Part shown: piece after piece, positions 39,293-49,499 of the stretch
How positions within the stretch are numbered: position 1 is the first letter of the stretch
Layout: the number at the start of each line of letters is the position of its first letter
The notes under the pieces: model-generated
What the model was told of the DNA's origin: nothing
Database searches by the model: none
Seen by the model: only the letters and a program-made list of their open reading frames with translations
Program-made: the position numbers and the translations under genes
Assembly: GCA_000166095.1 (NCBI GenBank)
Contig: CP002278.1
Location: 342,001-406,000 of the forward strand
DNA from: Methanothermus fervidus DSM 2088
GTDB taxonomy: Archaea > Methanobacteriota > Methanobacteria > DSM-2088 > Methanothermaceae
Direction: 5' to 3'
Length of the DNA: 64,000 nt

Positions 39293-40331
39293 TTTTTTGT
39301 AGAATTTTTTTACTTAAAAATTCTTCTGAGATAAATTTAGGATAAACTGGTAATCTTTCTTTTAATTTAAATCCAGCCTCTTCAGTAAGGTTTTTTAGTT
39401 CATCAATTTCAGGCCATTTAGATTCTGGATTTACATAATCTTTTGTTATTGGTGATACACCTCCCCAATCGTCCGCACCAGCAAAAATGAATAATTGTGC
39501 AGTCTCCCTATTTAAATTTGGTGGTATTTGAACACTAACATCTGGGAAAATCAATTTTGTTACTGCAACGGTTCTTAACATTTCAATTAATGAAGGTTCT
39601 GGATAATTCTCCATCGGAGTTCCTGGTTTTGGTTTAAAATTTTGAATTATGATCTCTTGTATATGACCATATTTGTCATGAATCTTCCTTAATTTAAGCA
39701 ATGATTCAATTCTTTCTTCAACTGTTTCACCAATTCCAATTAATAATCCGGTTGTAAACGGTATTTTTAATTTACCAGCATTTTCAATTGTTTTAAGTCT
39801 GAGTTTAGGATCTTTACCTGGACTATTTTTATGAGCAACAGTCTCCATTAATCTTTCACTGATATTTTCTAACATTAGACCCATCGATGCATTAACTTCT
39901 TTAAGTATTTTCAAATCTTTAAAGCTAAGTACGCCCATGTTTGTATGTGGGAGGAGAGATGTTTCTTCTAAAGTTTCATTGCATAAATAATATACATATT
40001 CCACCATGTTTTCATAACCTAGTCTATCAAGTATGTTATTCACAGGCTCAACAGAATCATCTATCTCACCCATTGTAAACAATGCTTCTTTACATCCATA
40101 TTTTTCTGCTAATTTTAATTTTGACAGAACTTCTTTTGGCATCATCAAAGGTTTTTTATAATTTTCATTTCTAAAAATACAATACCCACACTTATTTCTA
40201 CAAAAAGTAGTGACCGGTATAAAAACATTTTTAGAATAAGTTATGTATTTATCTTTTTTTAGAGAATAAGCTTTTCTCATTAGCTCTAATAAGTCTGAAT
40301 AAAATAATTCTATTGCTTCCTTTTTATTCAT
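39270..40331 (-). CDS. cofG: FO synthase subunit CofG
   Basis: CofG is the radical SAM subunit that, with CofH, makes the deazaflavin FO of coenzyme F420. The ATG at 40331 gives 353 residues; a longer reading from 40358 lies inside the preceding gene. The cluster motif is FCRNKCGYCIFRN, followed by ALFTMGEIDD, the MLENISERLM region and LLIGIGETVEERIE. The end has AGADDWGGVSPITKDYVNPE, typical of CofG. It is the last gene of a tight five- or six-gene run that includes mptA. Confidence 0.95.
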   Translation of the reverse strand: MNKKEAIELFYSDLLELMRKAYSLKKDKYITYSKNVFIPVTTFCRNKCGYCIFRNENYKKPLMMPKEVLSKLKLAEKYGCKEALFTMGEIDDSVEPVNNILDRLGYENMVEYVYYLCNETLEETSLLPHTNMGVLSFKDLKILKEVNASMGLMLENISERLMETVAHKNSPGKDPKLRLKTIENAGKLKIPFTTGLLIGIGETVEERIESLLKLRKIHDKYGHIQEIIIQNFKPKPGTPMENYPEPSLIEMLRTVAVTKLIFPDVSVQIPPNLNRETAQLFIFAGADDWGGVSPITKDYVNPESKWPEIDELKNLTEEAGFKLKERLPVYPKFISEEFLSKKILQKINELKHQ

Positions 40332-40335
40332 GTTT

Positions 40336-40785
40336 TCATGCAAGGCTGGACACCACAACCTCTATGAAACATGGTCCTACATCTGCTTTATCTTTGTAGA
40401 CAACAACAAATATACCTATATTATTTTTTCTTGCCAGCTTATATTCTACAATAAAATTCATTTGTTCAAAAGTCTCTTTAAGCTTTTCAATTCCCATAAA
40501 ATCTGATTCAGCTTCTGGATCTATCTCTAATCTTATATTATTGTCCATCATAGCTAAAATATTTGAACCTTCTCCAGACATTAAATCTACTTCTTTAGCA
40601 TCTAATTTTTCAAGTAATTTTTCTAACTCTTTTTTTATTTTTTCTCTATCCATTTTTTTACGAGATGCCCCCCTGACAATTAAAATTTTTTGAGAATCAA
40701 AAAGTGGTTTTGAACCCTCAAAAGCATTGAAATGTAATAGTATCTCCTTTGCAACATTATGTATACCTATCACATAGACACCCAT
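40336..40785 (-). CDS. methanogen protein of unknown function (DUF2120-like)
   Basis: 149 residues. No catalytic motif is obvious. Segments such as ILIVRGASRKKMDREKI, VDLMSGEGSNILAMMDNNIRLEIDPEAE and DVGPCFIEVVVSSLA give an alternating alpha-beta small protein. I associate it with the methanogen family DUF2120, with limited confidence. It lies between mptA (three bases upstream) and cofG (overlapping reading frames), so a cofactor-related role is the natural guess. Confidence 0.6.
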   Translation of the reverse strand: MGVYVIGIHNVAKEILLHFNAFEGSKPLFDSQKILIVRGASRKKMDREKIKKELEKLLEKLDAKEVDLMSGEGSNILAMMDNNIRLEIDPEAESDFMGIEKLKETFEQMNFIVEYKLARKNNIGIFVVVYKDKADVGPCFIEVVVSSLA

Positions 40786-40788
40786 TAG

Positions 40789-41736
40789 TTATTGTTCTTT
40801 ATTTTTGTTAATTTCATATCTCAATTCTTGCAATGTGGCAACTCTTTCTGCAAATGCATTGTGTTGATGTATACTTTCTTCATTTACTTGTCTAACTGTA
40901 ACTATGGTATTATCTGGTAAATAGGAAAATTTTTCCACTATTTTATATAACATCTCCCTAACAGAATCCTCAACAAACATTGGTTTCTTATGTGCCATTT
41001 CTACAACTTTACTTTCATCAGGTCTTTTAAGTAACTCATAAACAGGTGAACTCATAGAACTCTCAATTATTTCTATTATGTCTTCTCCACGAACTTCATA
41101 ATTTTCAGGGACTTCTATCATTATAGTGCCTCTACTTCTTTGGTTATGAGAAGCTACTGTAACATTCTTCATCACTTTTTCTACAGTATTTTCATCTAAA
41201 AACTTTAACAATCTCTGCTTATTTAATTCCTTTAGTAGTTCTTGTGCACATGGACAAACAGTTATTCCTGTTACTTCGGCACCTATCATTTTTCTTATTT
41301 TAACATCGTTTCCGTTTCTAAAACCAACAGCATTTGCTATTATTTTTACCATTTCTTGGCTCTTATTGTTTGTTACTGGTGTCCTTCTTACAATTGCAAA
41401 ATCGCTTTCCATATTAACTTCTGCTCTTTGAGCATATTTGTGTTTTTTAAGTAATAAACTTGCAATTTTTGCACATAAAGACTCTAACTCTATATTTATA
41501 CCATTTACAGCTTCTTCTATTACTTCACTGATTGCTTCTGGATTTCTAGACATATGAATTCCTCTTTTACTACTTGGAAGATCTACAAAAGCATTGAAAA
41601 CTGGTAACATTATTATAGGTCTTTTATTTTTTCTTTCAATTTTTACAAGTTTTTTAACACCTGTAACCCCCACCCTTGTTAAAGATATGGGGATTTTGGG
41701 CAATTCGTTTTGTGTATCTGGGAAGCATGTGCTCAA
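40789..41736 (-). CDS. mptA: GTP cyclohydrolase MptA
   Basis: MptA is the Fe(II)-dependent enzyme that opens GTP to the cyclic phosphate, first step of tetrahydromethanopterin synthesis. A TTG at 41736, behind GGGGTGGT, gives 315 residues starting MSTCFPDTQNELP; a TTG at 41751 overlaps the previous gene. ISLTRVGVTGVKKLVKI, PVFNAFVDLPSSKRGIHMSRN, TVCPCAQELLK and HNAFAERVATLQEL are family motifs, including the Cys and His metal ligands. Confidence 0.95.
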   Translation of the reverse strand: MSTCFPDTQNELPKIPISLTRVGVTGVKKLVKIERKNKRPIIMLPVFNAFVDLPSSKRGIHMSRNPEAISEVIEEAVNGINIELESLCAKIASLLLKKHKYAQRAEVNMESDFAIVRRTPVTNNKSQEMVKIIANAVGFRNGNDVKIRKMIGAEVTGITVCPCAQELLKELNKQRLLKFLDENTVEKVMKNVTVASHNQRSRGTIMIEVPENYEVRGEDIIEIIESSMSSPVYELLKRPDESKVVEMAHKKPMFVEDSVREMLYKIVEKFSYLPDNTIVTVRQVNEESIHQHNAFAERVATLQELRYEINKNKEQ

Positions 41737-41738
41737 AA

Positions 41739-42416
41739 TTAACCACCCCAAAATTTAGATAATTTATGTAAGTCAATATCTTTAGGATCTTCACAGAACA
41801 TGACTTCAGCATTGTATAATTCTTTAGCTCTCTTAGCTAAAAGTTTTCCACTTTTATCTTTCTGAACTACAACTAATATTTTTTCAAAATGTTTTATTTT
41901 ACGTGATATTTCATTTTTAATGACTTTTATCCGTTTTTCAATATTTTTCAATGCATGTTCTGGGATGTTTGGATTTATTTCTTTCATGTCTTCTAAAGCT
42001 AAAGGTACTCCTGCAACTATTATTTGTCTTGGATCTACTCCAATATCTTGTAATCTTTTTTTAATTCTTGTATTTTGTGTAACTATCAAAATTTCTTTGG
42101 GTATTTCCTCTTCAACAGTTTTTATAACATCAAAATCTGATAATATTTTCTCTATTTTCTTTTTTACAAACATCAAATTATTACAAAATTCTTGAGCATC
42201 TTTACCTTTAATTTTTCTTGAAGGTAAAGTTTTATAAATAAAAGTTTCAGACTCTAACAACTTATTTATTGCATCATTGAGAGTTTCTATATCTATTTGA
42301 CCTTCTTTAACTTTATTTATTGTGATTTTATCTTTGCTTTTTATTTTAGGTTTGGATTTGCTAGCTTTTTTAATTAATCTTTCGCATTGTTTTATTCTTA
42401 TTCTATCCATCTTCAT
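41739..42416 (-). CDS. archaeal protein of unknown function (DUF2100-like)
   Basis: 225 residues, very rich in Lys and Ile. A basic N-terminal 60 residues precede a region with IPKEILIVTQNTRIKKRLQDIGVDPRQIIVAG, which looks like a nucleotide-binding alpha-beta unit, and EKILVVVQKDKSGKLLAKRAKEL. I link it tentatively to DUF2100 of methanogens. It is four bases from the HDAC-like gene and two bases from the mptA start, so it is part of the cofactor run. Confidence 0.6.
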   Translation of the reverse strand: MKMDRIRIKQCERLIKKASKSKPKIKSKDKITINKVKEGQIDIETLNDAINKLLESETFIYKTLPSRKIKGKDAQEFCNNLMFVKKKIEKILSDFDVIKTVEEEIPKEILIVTQNTRIKKRLQDIGVDPRQIIVAGVPLALEDMKEINPNIPEHALKNIEKRIKVIKNEISRKIKHFEKILVVVQKDKSGKLLAKRAKELYNAEVMFCEDPKDIDLHKLSKFWGG

Positions 42417-42420
42417 ACCT

Positions 42421-43461
42421 CTATATTTTGAAAAAATTGGATATAATACTTTTTATTTCAGAATATAATTTTTTAACTCTTATTTTAACTTTTTTAGGTT
42501 CTTTAAATCCATCCAAAATTCTCAAATTTGAAAACTGATCCATCCCCAATAATTCAGGATTTGAATATAATATAAACATTAAATTTGAATATTTTAATGC
42601 TTTTAAATTATAGCCCCCCTCTAACACGCACATAATAGGTAAATTAAATTTTCTAAGGAATTTGGCGATCCATGCGTAAAATTTTTCAGTTAAATTAATA
42701 CTACCTAAAGGATCCCTTTTGTGTGCATCAAAACCTGCCTCTATTAATATTATTTCTGGCTTAAAATCATCGATTATTGGTGGGATAATTTCACTTAATA
42801 TCCATATGTAATCATTATCATCAGAGTTAGGAGGCATGGGGATATTTATATTATATCCTTCTCCTTCATTTTTACCAATTTCATCTATAAATCCGCAGCT
42901 AGGAAATATTGTTTTAGGATCTTGATGTATGGAAATGTATAAGACGCTAGGATCTTCATAATATATTTCCGCTGTTCCATTACCATAATGAAGGTCGAAA
43001 TCCAATATTAAAAAATTTTTAAATTTATTTCTCAAATTTTCAAGTCCTATTGCCAAATTATTAAAAATACAAAAACCCATGGCCTTATTTTTTGTTGCAT
43101 GGTGTCCCGGTGGTCTTGATATGGAATATACCCACTTTTTACCATTTATTATTAATTTTGATGCTTCTATTGCTCCACCAGCAGCCAGAGAAGCAACATC
43201 ATATGTATAGGATGTGGCATATGTATCAAAGTCTAAATAGCCTCCTCCTTTCTTACAAAATTCCTTTATGTAATTAATATAATGAAGTTCGTGAACTTTT
43301 TTTAAGTCATCGATTTTTGCCCTTTTTGGTTTATATACTTCCAAATGCTTAATAATTCCCTTTTCATGTAAAATATTTAATATTGCCTCAGTTCTATTTT
43401 TATTTTCGATATGATTTGGATTGTTATGAAGATTATATTTTTTACTATATATTATTGACAT
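42421..43461 (-). CDS. histone deacetylase/acetylpolyamine amidohydrolase family protein
   Basis: 346 residues from the ATG at 43461, which follows GTGATC; a GTG at 43470 is possible. Active-site features are intact: RPPGHHATKNKAMGFCIFNN with the tandem His, ILDFDLHYGNGT with the zinc-binding Asp and His, and LIEAGFDAHKRDPLG with the second zinc Asp. The family removes acetyl groups from lysines or polyamines. In archaea Alba and acetylpolyamines are candidates; the substrate is not shown by the sequence. It is followed at four bases by the cofactor genes, and preceded by an Lrp regulator. Confidence 0.9.
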   Translation of the reverse strand: MSIIYSKKYNLHNNPNHIENKNRTEAILNILHEKGIIKHLEVYKPKRAKIDDLKKVHELHYINYIKEFCKKGGGYLDFDTYATSYTYDVASLAAGGAIEASKLIINGKKWVYSISRPPGHHATKNKAMGFCIFNNLAIGLENLRNKFKNFLILDFDLHYGNGTAEIYYEDPSVLYISIHQDPKTIFPSCGFIDEIGKNEGEGYNINIPMPPNSDDNDYIWILSEIIPPIIDDFKPEIILIEAGFDAHKRDPLGSINLTEKFYAWIAKFLRKFNLPIMCVLEGGYNLKALKYSNLMFILYSNPELLGMDQFSNLRILDGFKEPKKVKIRVKKLYSEIKSIISNFFKI

Positions 43462-43490
43462 TATGATCACTTAATCAAGACTATCAATCA

Positions 43491-43976
43491 CTAACTATTG
43501 CCCTCCAATATTTCACATGAATTCATGTTTTCCTTTACAACATTTAGTACAATTTGTGTATATGTGCGTACAACTTTTGGCTCTTTAAGTAAATTTTTAA
43601 TAAAATTATCTAATTCACTAGTATTTTTAAATCTAGCAATTATTACAACATCAAATTCTCCCGTGACATCATATATGCACAATATATTCTTATTAGATGA
43701 ATATGATTTTAGATCCTCTAAAAACCCACTTTTTGCTTTTATACCTATAATGACTGTGAGATCATAACCTAATTTTGAATGATCAATAACTGGCATGAAC
43801 TTCTTTATTACACCTTTATCCATCAGTTTTTTAATTCTGTTATGTACAGTGCCAACTGAAATATTTAATTTTCTTGATATTTCTCGGTAAGACATTCTTC
43901 CATCGTTATTTAGCAAATTTATTATTTTTTTATCTATCTTATCCAACATAACGTTGTTTTTATTTTTTGGAGACAT
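43491..43976 (-). CDS. Lrp/AsnC family transcription regulator
   Basis: 161 residues. The N-terminal winged helix is DKIDKKIINLLNNDGRMSYREISRKLNISVGTVHNRIKKL (read here as motif blocks IINLLNNDGRMS and VGTVHNRIKKL). The C-terminal RAM domain has the ligand-sensing fold (IGIKAKSGFLEDL, YDVTGEFDVVIIARF). It could head the run that ends with cofG, 29 bases before the HDAC-like gene. It is divergent from hypA across a 206-base region with an extended dyad, a plausible binding site for this regulator. Confidence 0.92.
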   Translation of the reverse strand: MSPKNKNNVMLDKIDKKIINLLNNDGRMSYREISRKLNISVGTVHNRIKKLMDKGVIKKFMPVIDHSKLGYDLTVIIGIKAKSGFLEDLKSYSSNKNILCIYDVTGEFDVVIIARFKNTSELDNFIKNLLKEPKVVRTYTQIVLNVVKENMNSCEILEGNS

Positions 43977-44048
43977 TCCACCACTCTCTGAACAATTTAT
44001 AAAATTATTTTTTATTTTATTTATTTGTTTAATTTAAGATAAATATTT

Positions 44049-44077
44049 AACATTATTTGTTTAAACAGAATATTGTT
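44049..44077. promoter_or_regulatory. extended dyad between lrp and hypA
   Basis: The palindrome GTTTAAAC (44059-44066) is flanked by AACATTATTT and AGAATATTGTT, which are complementary except for one bulge and one mismatch. The whole dyad is about 29 bases. Lrp-type proteins bind such AT-rich dyads and often regulate their own promoter, so autoregulation and control of hypA are possible. Confidence 0.4.
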
Positions 44078-44097
44078 GTTTTTTATTTAATAAAAAT

Positions 44098-44108
44098 CTA
44101 TATATAAA
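44098..44108 (+). promoter_or_regulatory. candidate TATA box of hypA
   Basis: CTATATATAAA is a strong archaeal box A. A start near 44130 gives a leader of about 50 bases containing the GGAGG before the hypA ATG. The dyad at 44049-44077 lies just upstream of the box. Confidence 0.5.
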
Positions 44109-44182
44109 GTTAGCACAAATATTCAACCAAGTCATAAGAACCACGGCTTTTTAAATATATTATTTTTTGTGGAGGAAAATGA

Positions 44183-44557
44183 ATGCATGAAGTCTCAATG
44201 GCAAATGCTATTGTTGAAACTGTAATTAATTCTGCCAAAAAAAATAATGCTAATAAAATTTTAGAAGTGAAGATCGAAGTTGGTGAATTAACATTGTTAA
44301 ATCCAGAACAGCTAAAATTTTGCCTTGAAACTTTAAGTAAGGATACTATTCTAGAAAATACAAAGTTTAAAATACAAAAAAATCCTGCAAGAATTTCTTG
44401 TAATTGCTGTGGTTATGAAGGTAAGGTAAAAATAGATGATAATTCAGATCACTATTTGGCATTTGTTTCCTGTCCTAAATGTGGATGTATGGATATAAAA
44501 ATACTTTCAGGAAGAGAATGCAATGTAAAGAGTATAAAAATTGAGAAGGGGGATTAA
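44183..44557 (+). CDS. hypA: hydrogenase nickel incorporation protein HypA
   Basis: HypA delivers nickel to [NiFe] hydrogenase. The 124 residues begin MHEVSMANAIVE, where Met1, His2 and Glu3 form the nickel site. The zinc site is SCNCCGYEG with VSCPKCGC. ELTLLNPEQLKFCLETLSKDT is also typical. GGAGG precedes the ATG. hypB begins at the next base after its stop codon. Confidence 0.96.
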   Translation: MHEVSMANAIVETVINSAKKNNANKILEVKIEVGELTLLNPEQLKFCLETLSKDTILENTKFKIQKNPARISCNCCGYEGKVKIDDNSDHYLAFVSCPKCGCMDIKILSGRECNVKSIKIEKGD

Positions 44558-45211
44558 ATGCATAAAATAGCTGAGGTAGAGGTAGAAAAGGATATAATAA
44601 TGGCAAATAAAAAATTAGCAAGGAAAAACCAACGTTTATTAAATCAAAAAAATGTTTTTGCCATCGATGTCCTAGGAGCCATTGGTTCTGGAAAAACAGC
44701 TCTAATTGAAAAATTGATAGAAAAAATGAACAAAAAAATTGCTGTTATAGCAGGAGATGTCGTAAGTAAATATGATGCCAAAAGAATTGAAAAACTTAAT
44801 GTACCAGTGGTGGGTGTGAACACTGGTAAGGAATGTCATTTAGATGCCCATTTAGTTGAACATGCACTAGAAGAAATACCTTTAGATGAAATTGAAGTAT
44901 TGTTTATTGAAAATGTAGGAAACTTAATCTGTCCTGTAGATTTTGAATTGGGATCACATCTAAGAATGGTCGTGATAAGCACTTCTGAAGGAGATGACAT
45001 AATAAAAAAACATCCTCATATATTTAAAGAGGCTGACATTGTAGTAATAAATAAGATAGATATCGCAGAATTTGTAGGTTCTGACATAAATAAGATGGTT
45101 AAAGATGTGAAAAAACTTAATCCTACTGCCAAAGTTATTAAAACTTCTGTAAAAACTGGTGAAGGTATAGACGATGTAAAGAATGCAATACTTGAATTTA
45201 TGGGCAAATAA
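44558..45211 (+). CDS. hypB: hydrogenase/urease nickel GTPase HypB
   Basis: 217 residues. The P-loop is GAIGSGKTALIEKL (about 41-54); AGDVVSKYDAKRI, the NTGKECHLDAHLV metal motif, ENVGNLICPVDFELG and the G4 motif VINKIDIAEF follow. The histidine-rich nickel store of some bacterial HypB proteins is missing, so this form only inserts nickel. It works with HypA, which is directly upstream. Confidence 0.96.
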   Translation: MHKIAEVEVEKDIIMANKKLARKNQRLLNQKNVFAIDVLGAIGSGKTALIEKLIEKMNKKIAVIAGDVVSKYDAKRIEKLNVPVVGVNTGKECHLDAHLVEHALEEIPLDEIEVLFIENVGNLICPVDFELGSHLRMVVISTSEGDDIIKKHPHIFKEADIVVINKIDIAEFVGSDINKMVKDVKKLNPTAKVIKTSVKTGEGIDDVKNAILEFMGK

Positions 45212-45221
45212 TGGTGAAGAG

Positions 45222-46318
<1,097 letters not shown>

Positions 46319-46341
46319 ATCAAAATATATGTAAATAAGAC

Positions 46342-47001
46342 CTAAATATAAATATTACGTTTTTTTACTTTTAAATTTTTTGCGGTGTTTGTTGCTAAGA
46401 TATGTGCCAATCTTACTGGTTCAGGTACTTTATACCTAATTAATTTTGAAATTATTTGTTCACAGGTCTTAAGAGACACTTTATGTCCTACACTCACATA
46501 CACATCTCCCACTTTTACTCCTAAAACTTCACCTTGATAAAATATTTTATTATTCTTTACTTTTGCACCTCTTATCAATTTTTTTGCTACACCTATACTT
46601 GGGATATCTAATAAAACTCCAACATGAGAAGCAAGTCCAAAACGTCTTGGATGTAATATTCCATTTCCATCCACAACTAACACATCAAAATTATTTTTTA
46701 ATTTTTTAATTACAGATATTATAGCATCTGCCTCCCTAAATCCTAAAAAGCCAGAAATATATGGAAAAAATAAATTAGTTATTTCTGTCTTTTTTTCAAT
46801 AATTTTTAAATCGTTAAAATCAACTATAACTGCAGCAGAAACTGCAAAATTATTTACAGAGAATGATACATCTACTCCGGCAACTGTATTAACTTCATCT
46901 AAATAATTTTTCCTTATAACCTTTTTTGAAAGATTGGACTGTATATTTGCTAACTCATCCAACAATCTATAACTTATCATCTTTAAGCTGCTTTCAGCCA
47001 T
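46342..47001 (-). CDS. nfi: endonuclease V
   Basis: Endonuclease V nicks DNA or RNA near inosine. Motifs are VAGVDVSFSVNNFAVSAAV (first metal Asp), FPYISGFLGFREADAI, VVDGNGILHPRRFGLASHVGV and IGVAKKLI. The ATG at 47001 gives 219 residues; a TTG at 47016 or an ATG at 46980 are alternatives, and no ribosome binding site decides. The start overlaps the end of the flavoprotein gene. tRNA-Ala follows after 23 bases. Confidence 0.93.
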   Translation of the reverse strand: MAESSLKMISYRLLDELANIQSNLSKKVIRKNYLDEVNTVAGVDVSFSVNNFAVSAAVIVDFNDLKIIEKKTEITNLFFPYISGFLGFREADAIISVIKKLKNNFDVLVVDGNGILHPRRFGLASHVGVLLDIPSIGVAKKLIRGAKVKNNKIFYQGEVLGVKVGDVYVSVGHKVSLKTCEQIISKLIRYKVPEPVRLAHILATNTAKNLKVKKRNIYI

Positions 47002-48334
47002 TCTGAAGCTTTTCAACTATTTCTTCACAAGCAGGTACAAAAGGATCAACCACAGTTGACAATGGTGGTGCATAAGAAAATTCCATTTCACATAAATCGC
47101 TACATTTCAAATGTTGTGAAATTGCAATTGACATTGCATCTATTCTTTCTGAAACTCCCTCTTTTGCAATTACTTGGCATCCAATTATCTTTCCATCCTT
47201 ATTACATACAATTTTTACATAAATCCTTTCAGCTCCTGGATAATATCTAGCCCTTGTAAGAGCTTTACTCATACCACATACTGCCTCTATATTATGATAT
47301 TTAGCATTAATCTCTGTCATTCCAACTGATCCAAATTCTAGATTACCTATACGTGATACCATAGCATTCAATACTGGACGAAATCTACACTTCTTACCTA
47401 TGATATTTTTGGCAGCTACTTTTGCTTGTCTAACTGCAGTTGATCCCAATGGAGATAATGTATTTTCACCTGTTATGAAATCTTTTACCTCAACACAATC
47501 TCCAACCGCATAAATATTTCTCACAGAAGTCTGCATTTTCTCATTTACTTTTATTCCCCATTTTCCTATTTTAATCCCTGCTTTTTTTGCTAAAGATATA
47601 TTAGGTTTAACACCTGTTGCCAATAATACCATATCGGTATTAATTTTTTTATTATTTAATTTTACAGCGTTTACTCTTTTTTCACCTATTATTTTTTTTA
47701 CGGTTTTACCAACTAATACATTTACTCCTAATTTCTCCAAATATTTTTGAATTATTTTTGCCATTTCAGGATCTAAAGATCTTGGAACAACTTGTGAAGC
47801 CATTTCTATAATATCAACTTCCGGTATTAAATGTTTTAATCCATATGCCATCTCTATTCCTATAAGACCAGCGCCAATTACTGTCGCATGTTCACAATTT
47901 TCTGCCCATTTTTTTATTTTAATTCCATCTTCAAGAGTTCTAACTGTAAAAACACCTTCTAGATTAACACCAGGTATTGGAGGGACTGCTGGAATTCCAC
48001 CAGTAGCTATAACAAGATAATCATATTTTAGTTCTTTTATTTTTGTATCATCAAGTCTTTTATATTTAATTAAGTTCTTAGTAGGTGAAATTTCAATTAC
48101 TTCTGTTTCAGTTAATATATTAATATCTTTATCCAAATAATATTCGATATCATGCATTATAATTTCATCAAAGCTTTTTATTTTCCCTGAGAGGACATAA
48201 GGTATTGCACAAGGAGAATAAGCAACATATTTATCTTTTGTGATAACTATTATTTCGATTTCTTTGTTGTATTTTCTTATATTAGAAGCTGTGGATAACC
48301 CACCTGCACCACTGCCAATTATGACCACTCTCAT
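46994..48334 (-). CDS. FAD-dependent NADH oxidase/CoA-disulfide reductase family protein
   Basis: 446 residues. An FAD-binding start (VVIIGSGAGGLSTASNIRKYN), the redox-cysteine motif AYSPCAIPYVLSG, the NAD site ATVIGAGLIGIEMAYGL and the FAD motif NIYAVGDCVEVKD are present, with a C-terminal dimerisation domain. The single Cys fits Nox, CoA-disulfide reductase or polysulfide reductase, and these cannot be separated here. In a strict anaerobe a role in oxygen or disulfide handling is likely. AAGGTGA precedes the ATG; nfi overlaps the end. Confidence 0.88.
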   Translation of the reverse strand: MRVVIIGSGAGGLSTASNIRKYNKEIEIIVITKDKYVAYSPCAIPYVLSGKIKSFDEIIMHDIEYYLDKDINILTETEVIEISPTKNLIKYKRLDDTKIKELKYDYLVIATGGIPAVPPIPGVNLEGVFTVRTLEDGIKIKKWAENCEHATVIGAGLIGIEMAYGLKHLIPEVDIIEMASQVVPRSLDPEMAKIIQKYLEKLGVNVLVGKTVKKIIGEKRVNAVKLNNKKINTDMVLLATGVKPNISLAKKAGIKIGKWGIKVNEKMQTSVRNIYAVGDCVEVKDFITGENTLSPLGSTAVRQAKVAAKNIIGKKCRFRPVLNAMVSRIGNLEFGSVGMTEINAKYHNIEAVCGMSKALTRARYYPGAERIYVKIVCNKDGKIIGCQVIAKEGVSERIDAMSIAISQHLKCSDLCEMEFSYAPPLSTVVDPFVPACEEIVEKLQNG

Positions 48335-48348
48335 AACGTCACCTTACC

Positions 48349-49497
48349 CTAAAAAATGATACCTTTTCCAATACTGAATGTAATATTTATAAGGACTATT
48401 AAAACCAATATTATGCCAATGCAATTTGTTATAGATTTTGCAACATCTTTTGAAATATTTAAATGTTTTAACAATTCTTCAAACATCAATCCACCATCTA
48501 AAGGCTTTATAGGTAGTAAGTTAAAAGATCCTATCCCTAAATTTAAAATTTGTATCCAAGAAAGTAATATACTAAACTCTAATAAAAATGAAAATAATGG
48601 TGCATAACTTTCAAGTCCTTTTTTAGGTACATAATTTTCCATACTTCTTATACCCATATATCCTCTTTTTGGATCTTCCGGTTTATGAGCCGTGACTAAA
48701 GTATATGTTCCTTTATCAGTCTGAATTTTTATTTTTTCACCTGGTTTTAATTTACTTACTACTGCAAAATAGCTTGAAAAATTATTTGTGGGGTGATCAT
48801 TGATAGCATGTATAACCATCCCACTTTTTAAAACCTTCGATGCAGGGGATCCAGGTACAACATCTGTAATTTTCATTCCATCTGGATGAAGTGCTGCAGG
48901 AATTATAAAATTTCCAATTAAGAAGGCAATTGCTAAACATATTAATGCTAAAGTGATGTTTGCAACCGACCCTGCAGCATATATCCTAAGTTTAGATATT
49001 CTTTTAGCTTTTTTCATGTCATTTTCATCAGGCTCTACAAATGCTCCAGGAAGTATGGCTAAAAGCATTACTCCAATAGATTTTATTCTAACTCCTTCTA
49101 CTCTGGCTAATATTCCATGTGCTAACTCATGCACTACTAAAACAGTTACTAATGCTATTATTCCATACCCTAAAGGCACATATATCTGTGATCCGGGCAT
49201 GTCAACGCCAGGCACGACAACTGAAACTGCAGGTTTTTTAAATACTGTTTTTAATGAATAAAAAAGAAATACTGTTGTCACAACCATGGTAATAAATGCA
49301 ACCACAATTCCAACATTCATATACCATTTCCAGAATTTTTTATGTCTTTTAGCGATTCTATCTATAAATTCTCTCATTCTTTTTGTTTTTCTCATCATTA
49401 ATAATCCATGAATTTCAATTTTCAATTTGTCCCTAAAGATTATTCCAAATGTCCAAACAATGAGAAAAAATATCAGATAAAAATGCAAAGCATCCAT
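48349..49497 (-). CDS. site-2 protease family membrane metalloprotease (M50)
   Basis: 382 residues with several membrane segments. The zinc site is VVHELAHGILAR (His123, Glu124, His127), completed by an Asp in LLPIKPLDGGLMFEEL near residue 340. A PDZ domain sits between (VVPGSPASKVLKSGMVIHAIND). Such enzymes cleave membrane-bound substrates to release signals. No substrate or anti-sigma-like partner is visible. It is 14 bases before the flavoprotein gene and follows moeA. Confidence 0.92.
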   Translation of the reverse strand: MDALHFYLIFFLIVWTFGIIFRDKLKIEIHGLLMMRKTKRMREFIDRIAKRHKKFWKWYMNVGIVVAFITMVVTTVFLFYSLKTVFKKPAVSVVVPGVDMPGSQIYVPLGYGIIALVTVLVVHELAHGILARVEGVRIKSIGVMLLAILPGAFVEPDENDMKKAKRISKLRIYAAGSVANITLALICLAIAFLIGNFIIPAALHPDGMKITDVVPGSPASKVLKSGMVIHAINDHPTNNFSSYFAVVSKLKPGEKIKIQTDKGTYTLVTAHKPEDPKRGYMGIRSMENYVPKKGLESYAPLFSFLLEFSILLSWIQILNLGIGSFNLLPIKPLDGGLMFEELLKHLNISKDVAKSITNCIGIILVLIVLINITFSIGKGIIF

Positions 49498-49499
49498 TA

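Noticed and set aside
43977-44182. CRISPR-like or direct repeat array from recurring TTTAA units
   Set aside because: The units are short, irregular and explained by AT-rich promoter DNA; no array with spacers exists here or elsewhere in the window.
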